Source of the DNA: Streptomyces violaceusniger Tu 4113
GTDB lineage: Bacteria > Actinomycetota > Actinomycetes > Streptomycetales > Streptomycetaceae
Assembly: GCF_000147815.2 (NCBI RefSeq)
Contig: NC_015957.1
Span: forward strand, 4,030,001 to 4,094,000
Length of the DNA: 64,000 nt
Direction of reading: 5' to 3'
The notes beneath the pieces were generated by a model. The model saw only the letters and a program-made list of their open reading frames with translations. It was not told the DNA's origin and did no database searches. Both the position numbers and the translations under genes were made by a program. Below are positions 15,361 through 23,297 of this stretch, piece after piece (position 1 is the stretch's first letter; the number at the start of each line of letters is the position of its first letter).

Positions 15361-16346
15361 TGGAGTACACCTATCTCGGACGTACCGGCCTCAAGGTGAG
15401 CCGGGTGTGCCTGGGCACCTTGAACCTCGGGGTCAGGGCGAGCGACGAGGAGAGCCACGCGATCCTGGACACCGCACTCGACCGCGGGGTCAACTTCGTC
15501 GACACCGCCAACCAGTACGGCTGGCAGAAGCACAAGGGCTACACGGAGGAGTTCCTCGGCGGCTGGTTCGCCCAGGGAGGCGGCCGGCGCGAGAAGGTCG
15601 TGCTGGGCACCAAGGTGTTCAACCCGATGAGCGACTGGCCCAATGACTCGGGGCTGTCCGCCCGGCACATCATCGCCTCCTGCGAGGACTCGCTGCGCCG
15701 GCTGGGCACCGACTGGATCGACCTGTTCCAGATGCACCACATCGACCGCCACGCCCCCTGGGAGGAGGTGTGGCAGGCGATGGAGACGCTGACCCGGCAG
15801 GGCAAGGTGCGCTACGTCGGCTCGTCCAACTTCGCCGGCTGGCATATCGCCGAGGCCCAGGAGACCGCCGCCCGCCGCCACTTCCTCGGCATCGTCTCCG
15901 AGCAGAGCGTCTACAACCTCGTCACCCGCCATATCGAACTGGAGCTGATCCCCGCCGCCCAGCGGTACGGGGTCGGGGTGCTCGCCTGGTCCCCGCTGCA
16001 CGGCGGACTGCTCAGCGGGGCGCTGCGCAAGCTGGCCGAGGGCACCGCGATGAAGACCGCCCAGGGCCGGGCGGCCCAGGCGCTGGAAGTCCACCGGGAC
16101 GCCGTCGCCGCGTACGAGAAGCTGTGCGACGGCCTCGGCGCCGACCCGGCCGAGGTGGGCCTGGCCTGGGTGATGGGCCGCCCCGGCATCACCGCGCCGG
16201 TCATCGGGCCGCGCAGCCTTGACCAGCTCGAAGGGGCCTGCAACGCCATGGAGCTGACGCTGCCGGCCGAGGTGCTGACCGAACTGGACCGGCTGTTCCC
16301 GCCGATCGGCAACGGCGGCCCCGGGCCGGAGGCGTGGGCGTGGTGA
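15360..16346 (+). CDS. Aldo/keto reductase, NDP-4-keto-6-deoxyhexose 2,3-reductase (EryBII/TylCII type)
   Basis: 328-aa aldo/keto reductase. It opens with YTYLGRTGLKVSRVCLGT; the tetrad is visible as Asp in NFVDTANQYG, Lys in VVLGTKV and His in LFQMHHID, with WSPLHGGLL before the NADPH site. In deoxysugar pathways this family reduces the 3-keto/2,3-ene product of the 2,3-dehydratase, fixing the C3 hydroxyl of the 2-deoxysugar. The start lies on the TGATG overlap with the ketoreductase gene, and the stop overlaps the dehydratase start. It could be an unrelated Tas-like reductase, but the position between two sugar genes makes that unlikely. Confidence 0.88.
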   Translation: MEYTYLGRTGLKVSRVCLGTLNLGVRASDEESHAILDTALDRGVNFVDTANQYGWQKHKGYTEEFLGGWFAQGGGRREKVVLGTKVFNPMSDWPNDSGLSARHIIASCEDSLRRLGTDWIDLFQMHHIDRHAPWEEVWQAMETLTRQGKVRYVGSSNFAGWHIAEAQETAARRHFLGIVSEQSVYNLVTRHIELELIPAAQRYGVGVLAWSPLHGGLLSGALRKLAEGTAMKTAQGRAAQALEVHRDAVAAYEKLCDGLGADPAEVGLAWVMGRPGITAPVIGPRSLDQLEGACNAMELTLPAEVLTELDRLFPPIGNGGPGPEAWAW

Positions 16347-17716
16347 AAACGCTCCAGGAGCGGCTGGTCCGTTCGGCCGCCACCGTCGACAGCTCGGTGA
16401 CCCTGCTCGCCGACTTCCAGCGCTGGTTCCGGGAGCGCGTCGACGCCGACGAGTCCCGGGTCGAGATCATTCCGTTCGAGGCGATGCGCGGCTGGGCCTT
16501 CGCACCGGACACCCACAACCTCGTCCATGAGACCGGCCGGTTCTTCAGCGTCGAGGGCATCCGGGTGCGGATGCCCGGGGCGCCGGTGGAGGAGTGGCGC
16601 CAGCCGATCCTCCACCAGCCGGAGATCGGCATCCTCGGCATCCTGGTCAAGGACTTCGACGGCGTACCGCACTTCCTGATGCAGGCCAAGATGGAGCCGG
16701 GCAACCACGGCGGGCTGCAGCTCTCGCCCACCGTCCAGGCGACCCGCAGCAACTACACGCGCGTGCACAAGGGCCGGGCCGTGCCGTATGTGGAGTACTT
16801 CCAGCAGGCGGAACGGCACCGGGTGCTCGCCGACGTCCGCCAGTCGGAGCAGGGCAGTTGGTTCTTCCACAAGCGCAACCGCAACATGCTGGTCGAGGTC
16901 GCCCCGGAGACGGACGTCGAGGTGCGCGACGGCTTCCGCTGGCTGACACTGGGCCAGCTTCACCATCTGCTGGCCGTGGAGGACCTGGTGAACATGGACG
17001 CGCGCAGCGTCCTGGCCTGTCTGCCGCACTCCCCGCTGGACTCGGAGGAGACCTTCCCGGCCCTCGAGGCCCACAGCCGTCACCGCGACGCCGACATCCT
17101 GAGCTGGATCACCGGACTGCGCACCGAGCGCGAGGTGTGCACCGAGCGGATACCACTGCGGGAGACGGCCGGCTGGCACCGCAGTGCCCATCGGATCTCC
17201 CATGAGAGCGGGCGCTTCTTCAGCGTGATGGCCGTGGACGTCACCGCCGGCGGCCGTGAGGTGGGCGGCTGGACCCAGCCCATGATCGAGCCCCATGGCC
17301 CGGGCGTGGCGGCCTTCCTGCTGGCCTACGCCGACCAGGTGCCGCATGTGCTGGTGCAGGCCCGCGCCGAACCCGGCTACACGGATGTGGTGGAGCTGGC
17401 CCCCACCGTGCAGTGCACACCGCGCAACTACACCCATCTGCCCGAGCGGGCCACCCCGCCGTTCCTCCGGGAGGTGGTGGAGGCGACGGCCGACCGGGTG
17501 CGGTTCGACACCGTGCTCTCCGAGGAGGGCGGCCGTTTCTTCCACGCCTTCAATCGCTATCTCGTCGTGGAGACCGAGATGAGCGCCGTCCCCGAGGAGC
17601 CGTCGCACTACCGCTGGATGGCCGTGCGTCAGCTCCTCGACCTGATACGCCACAGCCATTACGTCAATGTCGAGGCCCGCACGCTCATCGCCTGTCTGCA
17701 CTCCCTGGCGGCATAG
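16343..17716 (+). CDS. NDP-hexose 2,3-dehydratase
   Basis: 457-aa protein with the two-fold internal repeat of this family: matching blocks such as ETGRFFSVEGIRV / ESGRFFSVMAVDV, MEPGNHGGLQLSPTVQ / AEPGYTDVVELAPTVQ and NMDARSVLACL / NVEARTLIACL. It removes the C2 hydroxyl of dTDP-4-keto-6-deoxyglucose, the committed step to 2,6-dideoxysugars. The start is ambiguous: GTG at 16343 gives a 4-bp overlap with the reductase stop and lies 10 bp after GGAGG, while GTG at 16340 or 16334 is also in frame. The presence of this gene, and the absence of C-methyl-, O-methyl- or aminotransferase genes, points to 2-deoxy-L-fucose or a close isomer. Confidence 0.92.
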   Translation: MKTLQERLVRSAATVDSSVTLLADFQRWFRERVDADESRVEIIPFEAMRGWAFAPDTHNLVHETGRFFSVEGIRVRMPGAPVEEWRQPILHQPEIGILGILVKDFDGVPHFLMQAKMEPGNHGGLQLSPTVQATRSNYTRVHKGRAVPYVEYFQQAERHRVLADVRQSEQGSWFFHKRNRNMLVEVAPETDVEVRDGFRWLTLGQLHHLLAVEDLVNMDARSVLACLPHSPLDSEETFPALEAHSRHRDADILSWITGLRTEREVCTERIPLRETAGWHRSAHRISHESGRFFSVMAVDVTAGGREVGGWTQPMIEPHGPGVAAFLLAYADQVPHVLVQARAEPGYTDVVELAPTVQCTPRNYTHLPERATPPFLREVVEATADRVRFDTVLSEEGGRFFHAFNRYLVVETEMSAVPEEPSHYRWMAVRQLLDLIRHSHYVNVEARTLIACLHSLAA

Positions 17717-17757
17717 GGGGGCCACCTAGGGGGCCGGACCTGGGCGGATGTAGGGGT
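17714..17757 (+). promoter_or_regulatory. TAGGGGG/TAGGGGT direct repeats upstream of crotonyl-CoA reductase gene
   Basis: TAGGGGG at 17714-17720 (overlapping the dehydratase stop), TAGGGGG at 17727-17733 and TAGGGGT at 17751-17757, all in the same orientation. Both this region and 14353 end in GTAGGGGTT followed by a similar T-rich start. The shared element suggests one regulator switching on the sugar operon and precursor supply together. Confidence 0.5.
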
Positions 17758-17829
17758 TATTCGGATCGTGGCCGCTGCCATAGCCTCCGGGACACAGAGT
17801 GCCCGGGGCGGTACATCGGAGGACATGTC

Positions 17830-19170
17830 ATGCAGGACATCATCAGCGCCGTGCTGGCAGAGGATGCGGTGGCCGCGGATTTCGCCGCCTTGAGCGTGCC
17901 CGAGTCGTATCGGGGCGCGGTGATCCTCAAAGAGGAATCCGAGATGTTCGAGGGCATGGCGACCAAGGACAAGGACCCCCAGAAGTCGCTCCACATCCGT
18001 GAGGTGCCCACGCCCGAACCGGGCCCGGGCGAGGCGGTGATCGCGGTCATGGCCGGCGCGATCAACTACAACACCGTGTGGAGCGCCATCTTCGAGCCGC
18101 TGCCGACCTTCGGCTTCCTGGAGCGGTACGCACGGACCGACGACCCCGGAGCGGCCCGCCACGACCAGCCCTACCACGTCCTCGGCTCCGATCTGGCCGG
18201 TGTGGTGCTGCGCACCGGGCCGGGGGTGCGCCACTGGAAGCCCGGCGACCGGGTGGTGGCCCACTGCCTGTCCATCGAACTGCGCTCACCGGACGGCCAC
18301 GACGACAGCATGCTCGACCCGGAGCAGCGCATCTGGGGCTTCGAGACCAACTTCGGCGGGCTCGCCGAGCTCTCGCTGGTCAAGGCCAACCAACTGATGC
18401 CGATGCCCGCCCACCTCACCTGGGAGGAGGCCGCGTCCTCGGGCCTGGTCAATTCCACGGCGTACCGGCAGCTCGTCTCCCGCAACGGCGCCCAGATGAA
18501 ACAGGGCGATGTGACCCTCATCTGGGGCGCGGCCGGTGGCCTCGGCTCGTACGCCACCCAACTGGCCGTCAACGGCGGGGCCATCCCGGTGTGCGTGGTC
18601 TCCGGGCAGCGCAAGGCCGAACTCGTCCGCTCCATGGGGGCCGAGCTGGTCATCGACCGGGCCGAGGAGGGCTATCGGTTCTGGAAGGACGCGTCCACAC
18701 CCGATCCCAAGGAGTGGAAGCGCTTCGGCGCCCGGATCCGCCAACTCACCGGCGGCGACGATCCGGACATCGTCCTGGAGCACCCCGGCCGGGAAACCTT
18801 CGGCGCCAGTGTGTACGTGGCGCGGCGCGGCGGAACGATCGTCACCTGCGCCTCGACGTCCGGCTACCGCCATGAGTACGACAACCGCTATCTGTGGATG
18901 GCGCTCAAGCGGATCATCGGCACCCACTTCGCCAACTACCGGGAGGCATGGGCGGCCAACCGGCTGATCGAGAAGGGGATGGTGCACCCCACGCTCTCCA
19001 AGGTCTATCCGCTCGCGGCGGTCGGCACGGCCACCCAGGACGTCCACCGCAACCGCCACTCCGGGAAGGTCGGCGTCCTGTGCCTGGCCCCGGAGGAGGG
19101 CCTGGGGGTGCGCGATCCGGAGCTGCGCGAGCGCCATCTGCCGTCCATCAACCGCTTCCGCCAGGACTGA
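17830..19170 (+). CDS. ccr: Crotonyl-CoA carboxylase/reductase
   Basis: 446-aa medium-chain dehydrogenase/reductase. It converts crotonyl-CoA, CO2 and NADPH to (2S)-ethylmalonyl-CoA, the extender unit for ethyl branches. Residues known to bind CO2 in the family are present: Asn in GAINYNTVW, the Phe-Glu pair in GFETNFGG and His in IIGTHFANYREA; the nucleotide site is WGAAGGLGSYATQ. ATG start follows GGAGG (spacing 7); a longer frame exists upstream but covers the repeat region. Last gene of the cluster on this side, with its own upstream repeats. It implies at least one ethylmalonyl-specific AT in PKS genes left of the window; the AT seen here is malonyl type. Confidence 0.96.
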   Translation: MQDIISAVLAEDAVAADFAALSVPESYRGAVILKEESEMFEGMATKDKDPQKSLHIREVPTPEPGPGEAVIAVMAGAINYNTVWSAIFEPLPTFGFLERYARTDDPGAARHDQPYHVLGSDLAGVVLRTGPGVRHWKPGDRVVAHCLSIELRSPDGHDDSMLDPEQRIWGFETNFGGLAELSLVKANQLMPMPAHLTWEEAASSGLVNSTAYRQLVSRNGAQMKQGDVTLIWGAAGGLGSYATQLAVNGGAIPVCVVSGQRKAELVRSMGAELVIDRAEEGYRFWKDASTPDPKEWKRFGARIRQLTGGDDPDIVLEHPGRETFGASVYVARRGGTIVTCASTSGYRHEYDNRYLWMALKRIIGTHFANYREAWAANRLIEKGMVHPTLSKVYPLAAVGTATQDVHRNRHSGKVGVLCLAPEEGLGVRDPELRERHLPSINRFRQD

Positions 19171-19179
19171 GCCGGCCCA

Positions 19180-19202
19180 CGGCCGCGCTCAGGACGCGGC
19201 CG
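19180..19202. terminator. Hairpin between convergent ccr and heme-protein genes
   Basis: Eight-base perfect stem CGGCCGCG / CGCGGCCG with a 7-nt loop, placed in the 18-bp gap and overlapping the stop codon of the minus-strand gene. No U-tract, as is usual in high-GC actinobacteria; probably bidirectional. Confidence 0.45.
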
Positions 19203-22050
19203 GCACCACCGGCCGCCAGGGCGCGAACGGACTCGCCCCGCGCGGCAGCGCTCCGGCCAGCTCCGGGCAGTGCCGCAGGATCACCGACGTCATGCTGGAC
19301 TTCTCCACCCAGTCCAGCCCCAGCGGCGTGTACACCTCGGGCCGGAAGTCCACGGTCAGAAGGCGATCGTCCTGAATCCGCCGGGTGGCCATGAGCAGCA
19401 GGACATGGCACGCCGTCCCGCTGAAGCCGGACCCCTCGGGCGGGTTCTCCGCGAACAGCCCCACCATGGTGTCGATCTCATTGACCGAGGCGTAGACCTC
19501 CTCGAGCCGCGCGACCGTGTCCTGATCGGGGGACAGCTCCTCGAAGGAGCGGATCCGCGCTCTGCCCAGCCGGGCCCGGAAGTCGTTGTACCGCGGTACG
19601 CCCCGCCGCCGGGCCCGCATCAGATCCGCCACCGGCAGATCGAGGAGCTCGCCGTCCCGCTCGCAACGCCGCAGTGCGCGCGGGTAGTTGTGGAGGGTGA
19701 TCGCGCCCGGATGGGCGATGCCGAAGGAATAGAGGGCGTCGGCGAGCCCCGTCTTGCGCATCACCGCCTCGGCCGCCGCGCCCCGCACCTCGTCGAAGCC
19801 GAGCAACCGCGACCGCCGCCCGAAGCGGTGGTCGCACAGCTCGACGTCGTCCGGGACCAGCGGATGCGTCCGGTAGACCGTCATGAACTCCTCGGCGAGG
19901 GCGAACGGCACCCCGGGATGGTCCGGCACGCCGCCGGGACCGCCCGCCGACGCACTCGCCTCGAACAGCCACAGGCCGAGCCGGGACAGCCAATGGGCGG
20001 GCGGACCCTGCCAGTTGGTCTTCGAGCCGAGGTCGATCACCTCGGTGGCGAGGACCGCCGGAATCCACTCCACCGTATGGATCTTGGCGATGAGCGCGGA
20101 GACCACCAGCCGGGCCGTGTGATGCACCGACTCCTCGTCCATCGCCGGATGGGTGCGGCGCAGCGCCTCGCACACCGCCTCGTGCTCCCGGGCGAAGAGC
20201 GTGTGCATCGAGCTGAGCCCCAGCCACCAGGCGCCGGCCGAGCCGATCGGCGGCACCCCGCCCGGGCCCAGTGGCAGATGGCCCTCCTCCAGGCACGGCC
20301 CGGCGCCGCCGTACACCTGCGAGCCGTCCCACCGATGGGAGGTGGCGTCGACCCAGTCCGGGAACTGGAAGTGGGTCCAGGCGGCCGCCAGGACATTGAG
20401 CGAGGTGGCGGGCCGGAAGCGCTCCCGGTGCAGCAGCCGTTCGCTGACCGTGGCGGGGTGGGGCACATGGATCAGATCGGGCCGGTGGACGGGTGACAGG
20501 CGACGGCCGACGGCGGCCCCGGCCACGTCTCTCCGTGCCCCGTCCTTTCGTGCCCCGTCCTTTCGCGCCACGCCCGGATCGCCGGTCGGGCCGTCGTACG
20601 AGCGCGCCACCCGCGGCCTCTCCCCGGCCGGGGCGGGGGCCGGATCGGGGCGCGGCGGCGCCTCGGACGGGGCCGCGTCGAGGAGGCCGAACCGGCGCAG
20701 CGCCCGGCCCAGCGCGACCGGGTTGAGCAGCCCCAGCGGGTCCGGCAGCCGATGCCACGGCACACAGCGGTTGACCAGGCCGAAGGCCGCGCGCACCGGC
20801 AGGTCGAAGGCCGCGCGCACCGGAACGGGCAGCAGCGCGGTGAGGCGCGGTTCGGAGGTGGGGTCTGGCTCGGTGGTGGGGCCTGGCTCGGCGGTGGGGC
20901 CTGGTTCGGCTGTGGGGAAGCGCAGACCGAGGCGGTGCGCCGCGGCGACCTCGTACGCGGCCTTGCGCGCCCGGTTGAGATTGCCCAGCGGGCGGAACTC
21001 CTCGGTGGTGTGCCAGGGGTTGAACGCCAGCAGCTCGACCCGGCGGGCCGCGGCCCGGGCCCGGGCGCCGTCCAGGTCCTGGCACGGCACGGTGAGCACC
21101 GCGACCGGGACGACCGGGGCGTCGCTCTCCCGCCACTCCACCGAGCCGTCCTCGACCGGCGTGCGGCGGTCGTCCAGATAGCGCTGCACACACAGCTCGA
21201 AGGCGATGTCGCCGGTGGACAGCCGCATCGCCAGCTCACGGTCGAGATAGTCGGGGTCGCCGCGGTCGGGCGGGGGAGCGGCGGTGCCGCCGGGCGCCGG
21301 ACGGAGTTGATACCGCACCGGACCGGCCGGGCCCCACAGGATCGCGCCCCGGCTCCAGAAGGTCTCACGGGCCAGCGAGCCCACCGTATGGCGGGTGGCG
21401 ATCCGCACATTGCGGCGCATCCGGTCGGCGGTGGCCCAGCCCACCGCCAGCGGCAGCCGGACGAAGAGCCCGAACGCCTTCTCCACGGTGCTCCCCGCGC
21501 CTGCCGTGGCCTTGGCGAAGGCGACGAACTCGTGCACATCGGCGGCATGGGACACCGGGAAGCTGGTGGCCAGCAGATCGTGGGTCTCCTCCGGACCGGC
21601 CTGGACCCGCACCGCCATCCGGCGCAGATCGGGTGTGGTGTCATGCCGTTCGGTGCCGCTCGCGCTGGACAGCCGCACCACGGCCGGGTACTCGGCGCCC
21701 GGCCGGGCGTATCCCACGCACAGCTCCGGCGGAAGGTCGTCATGGAACCGCAGCCGGGCGTTCTCCACACCCAGCGCCGCCTTGGCCCGGAAGGGGCGCA
21801 GGAGCTGCGGGGCGCCCGGGCTGTCCGCACCGCCGGGGCGTGCCCGCTGCATCCGCATCAGCTCGTGGGTCAGCTTCTCGAAGCGCCGCCGCTCGGCCTC
21901 GGGGCTGCCGCCCTCGTACGCCTCATAGCCCTCGTACGTCGCGCCTCGCGTCCCGCCCGTCGCCTCGTGCCGTGCCGCCTCGCCGACGCGTGCCGCCGCA
22001 CCGCCGCGTACTGCCTCGCTTCGTACGGACTGCTGTTTGGTGTCGACCAT
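19189..22050 (-). CDS. Catalase-like domain fused to alpha-dioxygenase/heme-peroxidase domain
   Basis: 953 aa. Residues about 60-430 resemble the y4iL-like catalase-related fold (VVRLSSASG, DLRRMAVRV, LATSFPVSH, FNPWHTTEEFRPLGNLNRAR, KAAYE with the probable axial Tyr). A Pro/Glu/Thr-rich linker with PGPTAE repeats follows, then a Lys/Asp/Ala repeat, then about 545-953 a fatty-acid alpha-dioxygenase-like heme domain (RWDGSQVYGG, LFAREHEAVC, LIAKIHTVEW, TVYRTHPLVPDD, ITLHNYPRALR). In the expected distal-His positions I read FRAK (catalase part, usually HAK) and FPDW (dioxygenase part, usually HDW). The ATG at 22050 was chosen because conserved sequence begins soon after; a longer open frame to 22932 is antisense to fpg. 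Likely an oxylipin-type enzyme: dioxygenase makes a hydroperoxide, catalase-like part rearranges it; function is inference. Confidence 0.85.
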   Translation of the reverse strand: MVDTKQQSVRSEAVRGGAAARVGEAARHEATGGTRGATYEGYEAYEGGSPEAERRRFEKLTHELMRMQRARPGGADSPGAPQLLRPFRAKAALGVENARLRFHDDLPPELCVGYARPGAEYPAVVRLSSASGTERHDTTPDLRRMAVRVQAGPEETHDLLATSFPVSHAADVHEFVAFAKATAGAGSTVEKAFGLFVRLPLAVGWATADRMRRNVRIATRHTVGSLARETFWSRGAILWGPAGPVRYQLRPAPGGTAAPPPDRGDPDYLDRELAMRLSTGDIAFELCVQRYLDDRRTPVEDGSVEWRESDAPVVPVAVLTVPCQDLDGARARAAARRVELLAFNPWHTTEEFRPLGNLNRARKAAYEVAAAHRLGLRFPTAEPGPTAEPGPTTEPDPTSEPRLTALLPVPVRAAFDLPVRAAFGLVNRCVPWHRLPDPLGLLNPVALGRALRRFGLLDAAPSEAPPRPDPAPAPAGERPRVARSYDGPTGDPGVARKDGARKDGARRDVAGAAVGRRLSPVHRPDLIHVPHPATVSERLLHRERFRPATSLNVLAAAWTHFQFPDWVDATSHRWDGSQVYGGAGPCLEEGHLPLGPGGVPPIGSAGAWWLGLSSMHTLFAREHEAVCEALRRTHPAMDEESVHHTARLVVSALIAKIHTVEWIPAVLATEVIDLGSKTNWQGPPAHWLSRLGLWLFEASASAGGPGGVPDHPGVPFALAEEFMTVYRTHPLVPDDVELCDHRFGRRSRLLGFDEVRGAAAEAVMRKTGLADALYSFGIAHPGAITLHNYPRALRRCERDGELLDLPVADLMRARRRGVPRYNDFRARLGRARIRSFEELSPDQDTVARLEEVYASVNEIDTMVGLFAENPPEGSGFSGTACHVLLLMATRRIQDDRLLTVDFRPEVYTPLGLDWVEKSSMTSVILRHCPELAGALPRGASPFAPWRPVVPAAS

Positions 22051-22209
22051 GGGGAACGCTCCGTACGGGGCAGGCTGGGACGAGAAGGGACAAAAGAGAC
22101 GGTAAGGGAGCGCCCGCGAGGCCGCAGCCCGGAGCGGTGCGCCGGTGGTAACCGGCTCCCTCCGGGATGCCCCGGGTGAATCGCCGCCGCCCTGCGGCAC
22201 ACTGGTGGC

Positions 22210-23076
22210 ATGCCGGAGCTGCCCGAGGTGGAGGCCCTCACCGCGATCCTGGCCGAGCGCGCCGCCGGCCGGGAGATCGCCCGTGTCCTCCCCGTCGCGG
22301 TGAGCGTCCTGAAGACCTACGACCCGCCCCTGAGTGTGCTCGAAGGCCACACCATCACGGCGGCGGCCCGCCACGGCAAGTTCCTCGACCTGGCCACCGA
22401 CGGCCCCCATCTGGTCGTCCACCTCGCCAAGGCCGGCTGGCTGCGCTGGCGGGACGGGCTCCCCGAGGCCCCGCCCCGCCCCGGCAAGGGTCCGCTCGCG
22501 CTGCGGCTGCTCCTGGCCGGTCCGGAGCGCTCCGGGTTCGACCTCACCGAGGCCGGGACGCGCAAGGGGCTCGCGGTGTACGTGGTCCGCGACCCCCAGG
22601 AGGTCCCCGGGATCGCCCGGCTGGGCCCGGACCCGCTCGAGGACTCCTTCACCCTGGAGGCGTTCGCCGGGCTGCTGCGCGGCGTACGCCACCGGATCAA
22701 GGGGGTGCTGCGCGACCAGAGCGTCATCGCCGGGATCGGCAACGCCTACTCCGACGAGATCCTGCACGCCGCCCGGATGTCGCCCTACCGGCTCGCCTCT
22801 GACCTCACCGAGGAGGAGATCGCCGGGGTGTACGAGGCGATGGGCGCCACGCTGCGCTCCGCCGTCGAGCGCTCCCACGGCCTGGCCGCCACCGACCTCA
22901 AGGGGGAGAAGCGCGGCGGCATGCGGGTGCACGGCCGCACCGGGCAGCCGTGTCCGGTGTGCGGGGACACCGTCCGCGAGGTGTCCTTCCGCGACTCCTC
23001 GCTGCAGTACTGCCCCACCTGCCAGACCGGCGGCAAGCCGCTCGCCGACCGGCGGCTGTCCCGGCTGCTCAAGTAG
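22210..23076 (+). CDS. Fpg/Nei-family DNA glycosylase
   Basis: 288-aa bifunctional glycosylase/AP-lyase family protein. N-terminal MPELPEVE gives the Pro2 nucleophile and Glu3; the helix-two-turn-helix is VIAGIGNAYSDEIL; the C-terminal zinc finger has CPVCGD and YCPTC with the QTGGKPLADRR loop. It would excise oxidised bases from DNA. ATG chosen because Pro2 must be the second residue. A second family member lies at 51620 in this window; the housekeeping mutM is normally beside rnc, so both are probably accessory paralogues. It is divergent from the heme fusion gene, with a 159-bp shared promoter region. Confidence 0.92.
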   Translation: MPELPEVEALTAILAERAAGREIARVLPVAVSVLKTYDPPLSVLEGHTITAAARHGKFLDLATDGPHLVVHLAKAGWLRWRDGLPEAPPRPGKGPLALRLLLAGPERSGFDLTEAGTRKGLAVYVVRDPQEVPGIARLGPDPLEDSFTLEAFAGLLRGVRHRIKGVLRDQSVIAGIGNAYSDEILHAARMSPYRLASDLTEEEIAGVYEAMGATLRSAVERSHGLAATDLKGEKRGGMRVHGRTGQPCPVCGDTVREVSFRDSSLQYCPTCQTGGKPLADRRLSRLLK

Positions 23077-23081
23077 GCGCG

Positions 23082-23162
23082 GCTCACGTGGCGGAGCCGC
23101 TCACGTGGCGGGGCTGCTCATGCAGCGGGGTCGCTCATGCAGCGGGCCGCTCAGGCGGCGGG
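23082..23162. repeat. Five imperfect 17-bp tandem repeats after the fpg paralogue
   Basis: Units start at 23082, 23099, 23116, 23133 and 23149, each beginning GCTCA and continuing (c/t)GtgGCGGaGcc-like. The first two share GCTCACGTGGCGG, the next two GCTCATGCAGCGG. Noncoding, directly after the stop codon. Confidence 0.7.
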
Positions 23163-23297
23163 TTGCCGGAGCTGTCCCAAATGCCGCCCACCACCGGGTC
23201 GTTGAACTGGCGCTCTTGACCCGGGGGGCTCCGGTCCGCCATATGGTGCTGTCGCAACCCCATGACACGACCACCCCACGCCACGTCACGGAGCACC

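Noticed and set aside
22051..22932. 294-codon N-terminal extension of the heme fusion protein
   Set aside because: It is antisense to the well-supported fpg gene and contains no conserved sequence; homology begins after the ATG at 22050.
23082..23162. 17-bp repeats considered as a CRISPR array
   Set aside because: Units are directly adjacent with no spacers and no cas genes nearby.
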